From positions 1 through 24,243 of the forward strand of contig JAEWFK010000089.1 of NCBI GenBank assembly GCA_023388835.1: a stretch of 24,243 nt of DNA, written 5' to 3'. Below are positions 15,967-23,818 of the stretch, in pieces. The stretch is from Pseudomonadota bacterium (GTDB lineage: Bacteria; Pseudomonadota; Gammaproteobacteria; Burkholderiales; Burkholderiaceae_B). Under the pieces are notes generated by a model. The model worked only from the letters and a program-made list of their open reading frames with translations. It did not search any database and was not told the origin of the DNA. Position 1 is the first letter of the stretch; every line of letters begins with the position of its first letter. The position numbers and the translations under genes were made by a program.

Positions 15967-18036
15967 ATGCCACGCACCTTATTCGTCACCACTGCCCTGC
16001 CCTACGCCAATGGCTCCTTTCATATCGGCCACATCATGGAATATATCCAGGCGGATATCTGGGTGCGCTCCATGCGGATGGCGGGCCATACGGTGCACTT
16101 TGTCGGGGCCGATGACGCACACGGCGCGCCCATCATGCTCAAGGCGGAATCCGAAGGCATCACGCCCCAGGCGCTGGTGGCCCGCTACGCTGCGGAGCGC
16201 CCGCAATACTTGAACGGATTCCATGTGGCCTTTGACCACTGGCATTCCACCGATTCGCCCGAGAACGTTGAACTCTCGCAGGAGATCTACCGCCGCCTGA
16301 AGGCGGCCGGCTTCATCTACAGCAAAAGCATCGAGCAGTTCTATGACCCGGTCAAGGGCATGTTCCTGCCTGATCGATACATCAAGGGCGAATGCCCGCA
16401 CTGCCACGCCAAAGACCAATACGGTGACGCCTGCGAGGCCTGCAGCACGGTGTATTCGCCCACCGAATTGATCGAACCGTATTCGACGCTCACCCGCGCC
16501 AAGCCGGTGCTGCGCAGTTCAGAGCATTTCTTCTTCCGTCTGTCCGACCCGCGCTGCGTCGAGTTCCTGCGCGACTGGGTCACGGGAAGCAATGCCAATG
16601 GCGACAAGCGCCTGCAGCCAGAAGTCCTCGCCAAGACTCGCGAGTGGCTGGGCAGCGGCACCGATCAGGAGGCCAACCTCGCTGACTGGGACATTTCGCG
16701 GGACGAGCCTTATTTCGGCATCCCTATCCCTGATGCGCCGGGCAAGTATTTCTACGTCTGGCTGGACGCGCCCGTAGGCTACCTGGCATCGCTCAAGGCC
16801 TATTGCGAAAAATCCGGGCTGGATTTCTACGCTCTGCTCGATCCCAAGAGCAATACCGAGCAGGTGCACTTCATCGGCAAGGACATCGTCTACTTCCACG
16901 CGCTGTTCTGGCCCGCCATGCTGAAGTTCGCCGACCTGAAAACGCCGGACGCGCTGAACGTTCACGGCTTCATCACGGTCAGCGGCGAAAAAATGTCCAA
17001 GAGCCGCGGCACCGGCATTTCGCCGCTGCGCTATCTGGAAATCGGCATGAACGCCGAATGGATGCGCTACTACATCGCCGCCAAGCTGAATTCCCATGTC
17101 GAAGACCTGGATTTCAATCCCGATGATTTCGTCGCCCGGGTCAACAGCGACCTGGTGGGCAAGTATGTCAACATCGCCAGCCGCGCTGCCAACTTCATCA
17201 GCAAGTTCTTCGACGGCAAGCTGGCCTATCAAGGCGACACCAGCGCCATGCAAAACGAGCTCGCCGAGGTCGCTGCGCAGGTGTGCTCGGACCTGGAGCT
17301 TCGCGAGTACGGCCGCGCCATCCGCCGCATCATGGCCCAGGCGGATCTCATCAACCAGGCTTTCGACGCCGCACAGCCCTGGGTGTTGGCCAAAGGCATC
17401 CACACTGCCGACGACGCCACGCGCGCCCAACTGCAGGATATCTGTTCACGCGCCCTGGCCGGCTTCAAGGCGCTGTCGGTCATGCTGGCTCCCGTGCTGC
17501 CCACGCTTACGCGCCGGGTCGCCACAGAGCTGTTCGGCGAAGCGCGTGATTTTCAGTGGGCCGACGCCTCCGTCCTGCCCATCGCCGTCGCTCCGTTCAA
17601 GCACCTGATGCAACGCGTCGAAGCCGCCATGCTCGACGCCCTGTTCGAGCCGCCCGCTGCTCCGCCCGTAACACCCGGCGGCGAAGCCATCGCGGACACC
17701 ATCGACATCAAGGACTTCGGCAAGATCGACCTGCGCATCGCGCGCATCGTAGCCGCCGAAACGGTAGAAGGCTCCGACAAGCTGCTGCGTCTGACGGTCG
17801 ACATCGGCGAAGGGCGGCACCGACAGATCTTCTCGGGCATCAAGGCCAGCTATCAGCCCGCCGAGCTGGTCGACAAGCTGACGGTGGTCGTGGCGAACCT
17901 TGCCCCGCGCAAGATGCGCTTCGGCGTGTCCGAAGGCATGGTGCTGGCCGCCAGCCACGCCGACGACAAGACCGACGCCGGCATCTACGTGCTGCACCCC
18001 TGGCCGGGCGCCCAGCCCGGCATGCGCATCAGCTAG
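15967..18036 (+). CDS. metG: Methionyl-tRNA synthetase
   Basis: A 689-residue class I aminoacyl-tRNA synthetase that charges tRNA-Met. The adenylate site motif HIGH is at residues 19-22 (ALPYANGSFHIGH) and KMSKS at 342-346. A zinc knuckle with Cys143, Cys146, Cys156 and Cys159 (CPHC...CEAC) identifies the zinc-containing E. coli-type enzyme. Residues about 579-689 form the EMAPII-like tRNA-binding/dimerisation domain (IDIKDFGKIDLRIARIV, LTVVVANLAPRKMRFG). Length agrees with E. coli (677). The start ATG is directly followed by PRTLFVTTALPYANG, typical of the family. It diverges from mrp, with the small membrane gene between, and is followed closely by a cation transporter gene. Confidence 0.98.
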   Translation: MPRTLFVTTALPYANGSFHIGHIMEYIQADIWVRSMRMAGHTVHFVGADDAHGAPIMLKAESEGITPQALVARYAAERPQYLNGFHVAFDHWHSTDSPENVELSQEIYRRLKAAGFIYSKSIEQFYDPVKGMFLPDRYIKGECPHCHAKDQYGDACEACSTVYSPTELIEPYSTLTRAKPVLRSSEHFFFRLSDPRCVEFLRDWVTGSNANGDKRLQPEVLAKTREWLGSGTDQEANLADWDISRDEPYFGIPIPDAPGKYFYVWLDAPVGYLASLKAYCEKSGLDFYALLDPKSNTEQVHFIGKDIVYFHALFWPAMLKFADLKTPDALNVHGFITVSGEKMSKSRGTGISPLRYLEIGMNAEWMRYYIAAKLNSHVEDLDFNPDDFVARVNSDLVGKYVNIASRAANFISKFFDGKLAYQGDTSAMQNELAEVAAQVCSDLELREYGRAIRRIMAQADLINQAFDAAQPWVLAKGIHTADDATRAQLQDICSRALAGFKALSVMLAPVLPTLTRRVATELFGEARDFQWADASVLPIAVAPFKHLMQRVEAAMLDALFEPPAAPPVTPGGEAIADTIDIKDFGKIDLRIARIVAAETVEGSDKLLRLTVDIGEGRHRQIFSGIKASYQPAELVDKLTVVVANLAPRKMRFGVSEGMVLAASHADDKTDAGIYVLHPWPGAQPGMRIS

Positions 18037-18051
18037 TCCGACGTGCCGCAC

Positions 18052-19020
18052 ATGCCCGACGGCCTGCCGCTGCAGGGAGACCACGGGCCCGGCGAACATG
18101 AGCGCCGGGCGGCGGGCTTTCGCAGCACCCTGGTCAGCGTGGCCGTCAACACTGCGCTGTCCGTCGCCCAGTTCATCATCGGCATTCTGGCGCATTCGAG
18201 CGCCTTGGTCGCCGATGCCGTCCATTCCCTTTCCGACCTACTATCTGACTTCATCGTACTGGTCGCCAACAAGCACAGTTCAAAGGCGCCGGACGACGAC
18301 CATCCTTACGGCCACCATCGATTCGAGACGGCGGCCTCGCTCGCCATCGGCGTATTGCTGATCGTGGTGGGCCTCAGCATGCTGTGGTCGGGCTACCCCA
18401 AGCTCACCGCGAACGAGCCCTTGCCGCCCGTCCATCAGCTGGCGCTGATCGCTGCGGCCGTAACCCTCGTTGCCAAGGAACTGCTATTCCGTTACCTGCT
18501 GCGGGTGGGGCAGCGCGTGCGCTCGACCATGCTGGTGGCCAATGCCTGGCATGCCCGCTCCGATGCGGCATCATCGCTGGTGGTGGCGGTGGGCATCGGG
18601 GCCAGCCTGTCGGGCTTTCCTCTGGCAGACCCGCTGGCTGCGATGGTGGTGGGCCTGATGATCGCGCGCATGGGGTGGCGCTTTTCCTTCGACGCATTCA
18701 ACGATCTGATGGACCGCAGTGTCGATGAAGAGACCGAGGCCCGCATACGCGGCCACCTGCTCGGCACCCCGGGCTTGCTGGGCATCCACGGGCTCAAGAC
18801 GCGCAAGATGGGCGACATGATCTGGGTCGAGGTGGATCTCGAAATGGACGGCCGCCTGAGCATTCAGGAAGGCCATGAGATTGCGACTGAAGCCCGACGG
18901 CGCGTGATGCAGCACGAAGATGTGCTCGACGTGATGACGCACTTCGACCCGGTCATCGCCCGGCCTGAGCCTCATCGTTCCCCAGCCGAAAAACCGCCCG
19001 GCGTTCTTCCGAAGAACTGA
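18052..19020 (+). CDS. Cation diffusion facilitator family metal efflux transporter
   Basis: About 322 residues with six predicted membrane segments and a C-terminal cytoplasmic domain, the CDF layout. The metal site in TM2 reads VADAVHSLSDLLSD (His58, Asp62) and that in TM5 WHARSD (His167, Asp171). HxxxD/HxxxD is the combination usual in zinc transporters, so zinc is favoured, but iron, cobalt or cadmium cannot be excluded. The motif DDDHPYGHHRFE follows TM2, as in many bacterial members. Start is ATG 18052; a GTG at 18043 would add MPH, and neither has a clear ribosome site. It begins 15 nt after metG. Its last 49 nt overlap the end of the minus-strand AraC gene, so its final residues (about 307-322) are encoded opposite that regulator's C terminus. 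Confidence 0.92.
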   Translation: MPDGLPLQGDHGPGEHERRAAGFRSTLVSVAVNTALSVAQFIIGILAHSSALVADAVHSLSDLLSDFIVLVANKHSSKAPDDDHPYGHHRFETAASLAIGVLLIVVGLSMLWSGYPKLTANEPLPPVHQLALIAAAVTLVAKELLFRYLLRVGQRVRSTMLVANAWHARSDAASSLVVAVGIGASLSGFPLADPLAAMVVGLMIARMGWRFSFDAFNDLMDRSVDEETEARIRGHLLGTPGLLGIHGLKTRKMGDMIWVEVDLEMDGRLSIQEGHEIATEARRRVMQHEDVLDVMTHFDPVIARPEPHRSPAEKPPGVLPKN

Positions 19021-19790
19021 CGAAAGGAAGCGATGAACGAGGACGTCGACGCGTAGCCGCAGGCCAGGCCGACGTCCGTCACGCTGTCGCCCCGTTCCAG
19101 CAGCGGCAAGGACTGCAGCATGCGCGCACGCACGCGCCACTGCCTCAGATTCATGCCGGTGTGTTGTGCGAAGCGCCGCTCCAGCGTGCGGGCCGAGATG
19201 CCCGAGACTGTGCTCCAGTCGGCCAGCCGCAAGGGCCGCTGTGGCGCCGCCAGCATCGCTGAACAAATGGCGATCAGCTCGGGTTCAGCAGGCCACGGTA
19301 AAGAGAAAGCTTCGCGCGGCGCGGTCTGGACGAGGTCCAGCATCACCTGCACCAGGCGGCCTTCGGCGCCGCCTTCATCGTATTGGGCTGGCAAGCTGGA
19401 GAAATGGCGGATCATCTCCCGCAGCAGGCCGGATACCGCCAGCACCTGGCAGGCGCCGCCTGTCACGGGAAGGGCGGACTTCTCAATATACAGGCTGCGC
19501 ATCTCGGTGCCGGCCGAATTGACGACGGTGTGTTGCAAACCCGGCGGCACCAGAATCGCCCACTGCGGGGGCGCCAGGAAGAGCCCGCCGGCCGTACGAA
19601 TCTGCAGCACGCCGCGGCTGGCATAGGACAGCTGCACCCATGAATGGCTATGCGGCCGCGTCTCGCGCCGATGCCGAATGTTTTCCACCCGCGCGTAGAC
19701 CGGGCGCGGCAACGACGCCAGAGCGGGTACGGCACGGCGTGGAATGGCGCGGCGTGGATTTGTCGTTTCAGCGATATTCATGGACGACAT
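18972..19790 (-). CDS. AraC-family transcriptional regulator (cupin plus HTH)
   Basis: A 272-residue regulator. An N-terminal cupin-like sensor domain (about 30-125) carries HSHSWVQLSYASRGVLQIRT and VPPGLQHTVV, resembling the group that includes E. coli NimR. The C-terminal domain has two helix-turn-helix units: LADWSTVSGISARTLERRF and DVGLACGYASTSSFIASFRQFFGRTPGGF, the latter being the AraC signature. Start is ATG 19788-19790; a second ATG nine bases in (19781) would give 269 residues. It is divergent from the SBF_like transporter across only 65 nt and likely controls that run. Its effector is unknown. The 3' end overlaps the cation transporter gene by 49 nt, tail to tail. Confidence 0.93.
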   Translation of the reverse strand: MSSMNIAETTNPRRAIPRRAVPALASLPRPVYARVENIRHRRETRPHSHSWVQLSYASRGVLQIRTAGGLFLAPPQWAILVPPGLQHTVVNSAGTEMRSLYIEKSALPVTGGACQVLAVSGLLREMIRHFSSLPAQYDEGGAEGRLVQVMLDLVQTAPREAFSLPWPAEPELIAICSAMLAAPQRPLRLADWSTVSGISARTLERRFAQHTGMNLRQWRVRARMLQSLPLLERGDSVTDVGLACGYASTSSFIASFRQFFGRTPGGFSAGER

Positions 19791-19855
19791 GTCGTTAGCA
19801 CGAAAGAATCCAGCATACTAGAGTGTCGCCTTCTTCTTCTACTTGATGCACTCCC

Positions 19856-20887
19856 ATGAAGCGGCCCCGCTTTCTTCCCGATACTTTCACCCTCATCATC
19901 GTTGGGCTCGTCGTACTGGCCAGCGTTCTGCCAGTCCAGGGCGACGCCGCCTTTGCGGCCGACCTGCTGACCAATCTCGCGATCGCCCTGCTTTTTTTCC
20001 TGCACGGTGCGAAGCTTCCCACCCGCGTCGTGCTTGCCGGCCTGGCACACTGGCGCCTGCATGGACTGGTATTCGCCTGCACTTTTCTGCTCTTCCCCGC
20101 CGCCGGGCTGGCCTTGCGTCCCGTCCTGGAGCCCGCAATCGGTGCCGAGCTGTATAAGGGGATGCTCTTCCTGTGTGCATTGCCCGCCACCGTCCAGTCA
20201 GCCATCGCGTTCACTTCGCTGGCGCGCGGCAATGTACCGGCCGCCATCTGCTCCGCCGCCACATCCAGCCTGCTCGGTATCTTCATCACGCCCGTTCTGG
20301 TCCTTCTGATGCTGGGTGCCGCCGTCCAAAGCATGCCATTGGGCGAGGCCATCGGAAAAATCACTCTGCAATTGCTCGTGCCCTTCCTGGCCGGTCAGCT
20401 GATGCGCCGCTGGATAGGCGGTTGGGTGGACAAGAATAAGGCTTGGCTCAAGTACGTGGACCAGTCCTCCATCTACCTGGTGATCTACACGGCGTTCAGC
20501 CGGGCGGTGGTGGAAGGCATATGGAGCCGGCTCCCGGTCTGGCAACTGATCACGCTGACCGTCGCCTGCTGCATCCTGCTGGCATTGATCATGGTCGTGG
20601 TCAACCTGGTTGCGAAGCGCCTGAACTTCAGCCTGGAGGATCGCATTACCATTCTCTTTGCCGGCTCGAAAAAAAGCCTCGCGTCGGGCGTACCCATGGC
20701 GCAAGTCATGTTCAGCGGCGCGAGCATGGGCACCTTGCTGCTGCCCTTGATGATTTTTCACCAAATACAGTTGATGGTCTGCGCGGTGCTCGCCAAGCGA
20801 TATGGAAAAAGGCCCGAAGCGGCGTCTGAAACCGACGCGGCGCCTGCCATCCCTGGCGCCGCAGTGTCCGGCGGGGCGTCTCAATAA
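19856..20887 (+). CDS. SBF_like (SLC10A7/Rch1/YfeH-type) membrane transporter
   Basis: A 343-residue, roughly ten-helix membrane protein of the bile acid:sodium symporter superfamily, SBF_like branch (PF13593), which includes E. coli YfeH, yeast Rch1 and human SLC10A7. Recognisable blocks are FFLHGAKL in TM2, the ALPATVQSAIAFTSLARGN segment, and FAGSKKSLASGVPMAQVMF followed by the last helix. The final ~25 residues are a polar, Ala-rich cytoplasmic tail. Substrates of bacterial members are largely unknown, so naming it a bile-acid transporter would be wrong. The first gene of the plus-strand run, it diverges from the AraC regulator and ends 56 nt before the hydrolase gene. The ATG is preceded by a pyrimidine-rich stretch rather than a clear ribosome site. 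Confidence 0.92.
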   Translation: MKRPRFLPDTFTLIIVGLVVLASVLPVQGDAAFAADLLTNLAIALLFFLHGAKLPTRVVLAGLAHWRLHGLVFACTFLLFPAAGLALRPVLEPAIGAELYKGMLFLCALPATVQSAIAFTSLARGNVPAAICSAATSSLLGIFITPVLVLLMLGAAVQSMPLGEAIGKITLQLLVPFLAGQLMRRWIGGWVDKNKAWLKYVDQSSIYLVIYTAFSRAVVEGIWSRLPVWQLITLTVACCILLALIMVVVNLVAKRLNFSLEDRITILFAGSKKSLASGVPMAQVMFSGASMGTLLLPLMIFHQIQLMVCAVLAKRYGKRPEAASETDAAPAIPGAAVSGGASQ

Positions 20888-20894
20888 AAACACC

Positions 20895-20934
20895 GTCCGA
20901 ACAAATAACATCTGGTCCGAATACACGATATCTG
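20895..20934 (+). repeat. Two tandem imperfect 20-bp direct repeats before the hydrolase gene
   Basis: GTCCGAACAAATAACATCTG (20895-20914) is followed directly by GTCCGAATACACGATATCTG (20915-20934), agreeing at 15 of 20 positions. A partial third unit, GAGCGAA, follows at 20935-20941, just before the ATG at 20944. The period is about two helical turns. Direct repeats at 20-21 bp are typical of AraC-family operators, so an operator is possible. The second copy runs into the ribosome-binding GGAG, so a role in translation or chance duplication cannot be excluded. No similar copy is present in the regulator-transporter gap at 19791-19855. Confidence 0.55.
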
Positions 20935-20943
20935 GAGCGAACC

Positions 20944-22782
20944 ATGACAAGCTTTACCACCCGGCCTGAAATCACCGGTACTTTCGGCGTCGCCTCATCC
21001 ACTCACTGGCTGGCGTCACAGACCGCCATGAGCGTGCTTGAACGCGGCGGCAATGCCTTCGATGCTGCTGCCGCGGCCGGTTTCGTCCTGCAAGTGGTGG
21101 AACCCCATCTGAACGGCGCGGGCGGTGAAGTGCCCATCGTCCTGTGGAGTGAGAAGGAAAAGAAGACACGCGTGGTATGCGGGCAGGGGCCTGCTCCGGC
21201 TGAAGCGACAGTCGACGCCTTCCGCCGGCTTGGCCTGGAGCAGGTGCCTGGCATCGGCCTGCTGCCCGCCACGGTACCGGGTGCATTTGGCGGTTGGCTG
21301 ACCATGCTGCGCGACTACGGCACCTGGCCGCTCGCCGATGTCCTGGCGCCCGCCATTGAGTACGCCCGCAATGGCTTCCCGCTGATCGCCCGCGGTGTGC
21401 AGGCCATCTATGCCGTGCAGGACCTCTTCCGCGAACACTGGCAAAGTTCGGCCGACGTTTGGCTGCCCAACGGGAGCGTGCCCAAGCCCGGCGCGCTCTT
21501 CCGCCTGCCCGGTCTGGCCAATACCTACGAGCGCGTGCTGCGCACGGCGCAAGCCGAAGGCCATAGCCGCACGGAAGTCATCGACGCCGCGCTGCGCTGC
21601 TGGTATCAGGGCTTCGTCGCCCGCGAGATCGACGCCTACTACCGGACCGAAAAAGTGCGCGACAGTACCGGCGAATCGCACAGCGGCTTGCTCCGCTACG
21701 AGGACATGGCCGCCTGGAGCGCCGGCATCGAAGAACCGCTGACCATGGACTTCGGGCGATATACCGTGGCGAAGTGCGGCTTCTGGAGCCAGGGCCCCGT
21801 TCTGCTGCAGCAATTGGGCATGCTGCGTCATGCCGGCCTGGAGAATCACGCTCCCCATACGGCGGGTTTCGTCCACCGCATCACGGAAGCCGCCAAACTT
21901 GCCATGGCCGATCGCCTGGCATGGTACGGCGACGCGCCCGGCGCCGACCGCGAAGCCCAGCAAGCCCTGCTGTCCGACGACTATCTGCGCGCCCGCTGGA
22001 GTCGGGCGATCGACCCGGCGTGTGCCACCTTCGTTCCAGGCCGGCCACTCGGTCGTGAGCCGCGGCTGCCCGACCAGAGCGTATGCGAGCGCACGCTGCG
22101 CACCGCCGATGCCCGCTTTGGCATCGGTGAACCCACTTTTGCCGCATTGCCGCCCGTCGAAGAGTGGGCCGAACGGGAGATCTTCGTCGGCGACACCTGC
22201 CACATCGATGTGATCGACCGCGACGGCAATATGGTGTCAGCCACGCCGTCCGGCGGCTGGCTGTCATCCAGCCCCGCCATACCGGCGCTGGGCTTCGCCA
22301 TCAGCACGCGACTGCAGATGACCTGGATGGACGAAGGCCTGCCCAACACCGTGACGCCCGGGGTGCGGCCCTGCACCACGCTGTCGCCTTCGCTGGCGCT
22401 GCGCGACGGCGAACCCTACATGGTGTTCGGCACGCCTGGCGGCGACCAGCAAGACCAATGGTCGACCGCCTTTTTCCTGCGCCATGCCGTGCATGGCATG
22501 AATCTGCAAGAAGCCATTGACGCACCGGCCTGGCACGTGGACCATTTTCCGGCATCGTTCTGGCCACGCAAGACCACGCTCAACCGTATCTCTCTGGAAT
22601 CGCGCTTCCCGCAGGAAACGATAGAAGCCCTGAAAGCGGCCGGCCACGAGATCAAGGTCGGCGAGCCATGGTCGGAAAGCCGCATGGCAGCCTGCTCGCG
22701 CAGCACGGATCCGGAAGGCCGGATGATCCTGCGCGCCGGTGCCAACCCCCGCGGCATGCAAGGTTACGCAGTCGGCCGCTGA
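20944..22782 (+). CDS. Atypical gamma-glutamyltransferase-family Ntn hydrolase
   Basis: A 612-residue member of the GGT superfamily, whose proteins self-cleave to expose an N-terminal threonine. The predicted nucleophile is Thr418 in GDTCHIDVIDRDGNMVSATPSGG, giving a large subunit of about 417 and a small one of about 195 residues. Features of true glutathione-type GGT are altered: the TTH motif is TCH, the conserved REtAP arginine region reads GQGPAPAEAT (from residue 80), and the small-subunit motif is GTPGGDQQDQW (496-506). There is no signal peptide, so it acts in the cytoplasm. This fits the GGT-like amidohydrolase/acylase group (for example oxamate amidohydrolase or cephalosporin acylase relatives); substrate unknown. 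GGAG six nt before the ATG is a good ribosome site. Its neighbours are a transporter, a Bug protein and a dehydrogenase. Confidence 0.9.
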   Translation: MTSFTTRPEITGTFGVASSTHWLASQTAMSVLERGGNAFDAAAAAGFVLQVVEPHLNGAGGEVPIVLWSEKEKKTRVVCGQGPAPAEATVDAFRRLGLEQVPGIGLLPATVPGAFGGWLTMLRDYGTWPLADVLAPAIEYARNGFPLIARGVQAIYAVQDLFREHWQSSADVWLPNGSVPKPGALFRLPGLANTYERVLRTAQAEGHSRTEVIDAALRCWYQGFVAREIDAYYRTEKVRDSTGESHSGLLRYEDMAAWSAGIEEPLTMDFGRYTVAKCGFWSQGPVLLQQLGMLRHAGLENHAPHTAGFVHRITEAAKLAMADRLAWYGDAPGADREAQQALLSDDYLRARWSRAIDPACATFVPGRPLGREPRLPDQSVCERTLRTADARFGIGEPTFAALPPVEEWAEREIFVGDTCHIDVIDRDGNMVSATPSGGWLSSSPAIPALGFAISTRLQMTWMDEGLPNTVTPGVRPCTTLSPSLALRDGEPYMVFGTPGGDQQDQWSTAFFLRHAVHGMNLQEAIDAPAWHVDHFPASFWPRKTTLNRISLESRFPQETIEALKAAGHEIKVGEPWSESRMAACSRSTDPEGRMILRAGANPRGMQGYAVGR

Positions 22783-22827
22783 TGCTTTGCATCGAGCCAA
22801 AGAATCCAGACAAACGAGTACACCGCA

Positions 22828-23799
22828 ATGAATAGCACACTACGCCGCATCATCCCTTCCCTGGCCATCGTGGCCTCGTGCCTGGCCGCACCCGTGCAGG
22901 CCGAGTATCCGGAACGTCCAATCACCATGGTGGTGCCATGGGCCGCCGGCGGATCAACCGACATCCTGGCACGGGCCCTTGCCGAAAAGCTCACGCAAGA
23001 GCTCGGCCAGCCGGTCGTTGTCGAAAACCGCGCGGGGGCGTCCGGCAACATCGGCACCAACGTGGTCGCCCGGGCCAAGCCCGATGGCCACACCCTGCTG
23101 GTCGGTTCGATGAGCACCCACGCCATGAACCCGTATCTCATGCCCAGCATGCCGTTCGAAGGCGTGGACGATTTCACGTCCATCGCGCTGCTCGCGAACG
23201 TGATCAACACGGTCGTCGTTCATCCGACGCTGCCCGTGCACAATATTCCCGAACTGATCGCACATGCCAAGGCCAATCCGGGGAAACTGAACTACGCCAG
23301 CGCGGGCGTGGGCTCCACCAATCACCTGAGCGCCGTACTGTTTGAGAAGGCGGCCGGGATTGAGATGGTCCACGTGCCTTACAAGGGCGGCGCACCGGCG
23401 GTGGTCGACACCGTCGCCAACCAGACTCAGGTCCTGTTTTCTGCGGGAACCCAGACTCTGCCTCACGTGCAGAGCGGCAAGCTGCGCCTGCTGGCGGTCA
23501 CTGAGCCGGCGCGCTCAAAGCTGTTGCCCGATGTTCCCGCAGTGGGTGAAACCCTGCCCGATTACCAGCTGGCCGTGTGGTATGGTCTTTTCGGCCCGGC
23601 CGGCATGCCTGATGATCTGGTGCAGCGCCTCAATCGCATCACCAATGAGGCTATGTCGTCGCCCGAGGTACGCGCCCGCATGGAAGGCATGGGCGTGGAA
23701 GTGATCACCGAGACACCCGAACGATTCGAAGAAGTACTGAAGACTGACGCCGATTATTATGGGAAGATCATCCGCGAGCTCGGAATCGTCTATGAATAA
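22828..23799 (+). CDS. Bug/TctC-family periplasmic tricarboxylate-type solute-binding protein
   Basis: A 323-residue extracytoplasmic binding protein of the Bug (TctC, PF03401) family. A signal peptide ends PVQA at residue 25, and the mature protein opens EYPERPITMVVPWAAGGSTDILAR, the family hallmark. Further signatures are VENRAGASGNIGTNVVA, VHVPYKGGAPAVVDTVANQTQ and the C-terminal half GLFGPAGMPDDLVQRLN. Known ligands of the family include carboxylates, amides and aromatic acids. No TctA/TctB permease is encoded nearby, as is common for the many orphan Bug proteins of Bordetella relatives. A V-A-S-C sequence at residues 15-18 also matches a lipobox, so a lipoprotein form is possible though less likely. 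It starts 45 nt after the hydrolase and probably captures its substrate or a related molecule. Confidence 0.95.
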   Translation: MNSTLRRIIPSLAIVASCLAAPVQAEYPERPITMVVPWAAGGSTDILARALAEKLTQELGQPVVVENRAGASGNIGTNVVARAKPDGHTLLVGSMSTHAMNPYLMPSMPFEGVDDFTSIALLANVINTVVVHPTLPVHNIPELIAHAKANPGKLNYASAGVGSTNHLSAVLFEKAAGIEMVHVPYKGGAPAVVDTVANQTQVLFSAGTQTLPHVQSGKLRLLAVTEPARSKLLPDVPAVGETLPDYQLAVWYGLFGPAGMPDDLVQRLNRITNEAMSSPEVRARMEGMGVEVITETPERFEEVLKTDADYYGKIIRELGIVYE

Positions 23800-23818
23800 A
23801 ACGGAGTAGAACCTGCAA

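Noticed and set aside
16519..17430. 303-codon frame on the minus strand inside metG
   Set aside because: metG is uninterrupted and has its KMSKS and anticodon-binding regions here. The reverse frame is a codon-usage artefact.
18037..19020. Possible defense or mobile-element system around the cation transporter and regulator
   Set aside because: No transposase, integrase, terminal repeat, nuclease or toxin-like gene is present; the families are ordinary transport and regulation.
21016..22203. 395-codon frame on the minus strand opposite the GGT-like gene
   Set aside because: The sense strand encodes conserved GGT-fold motifs including the nucleophile region. The antisense product has no recognised domain.
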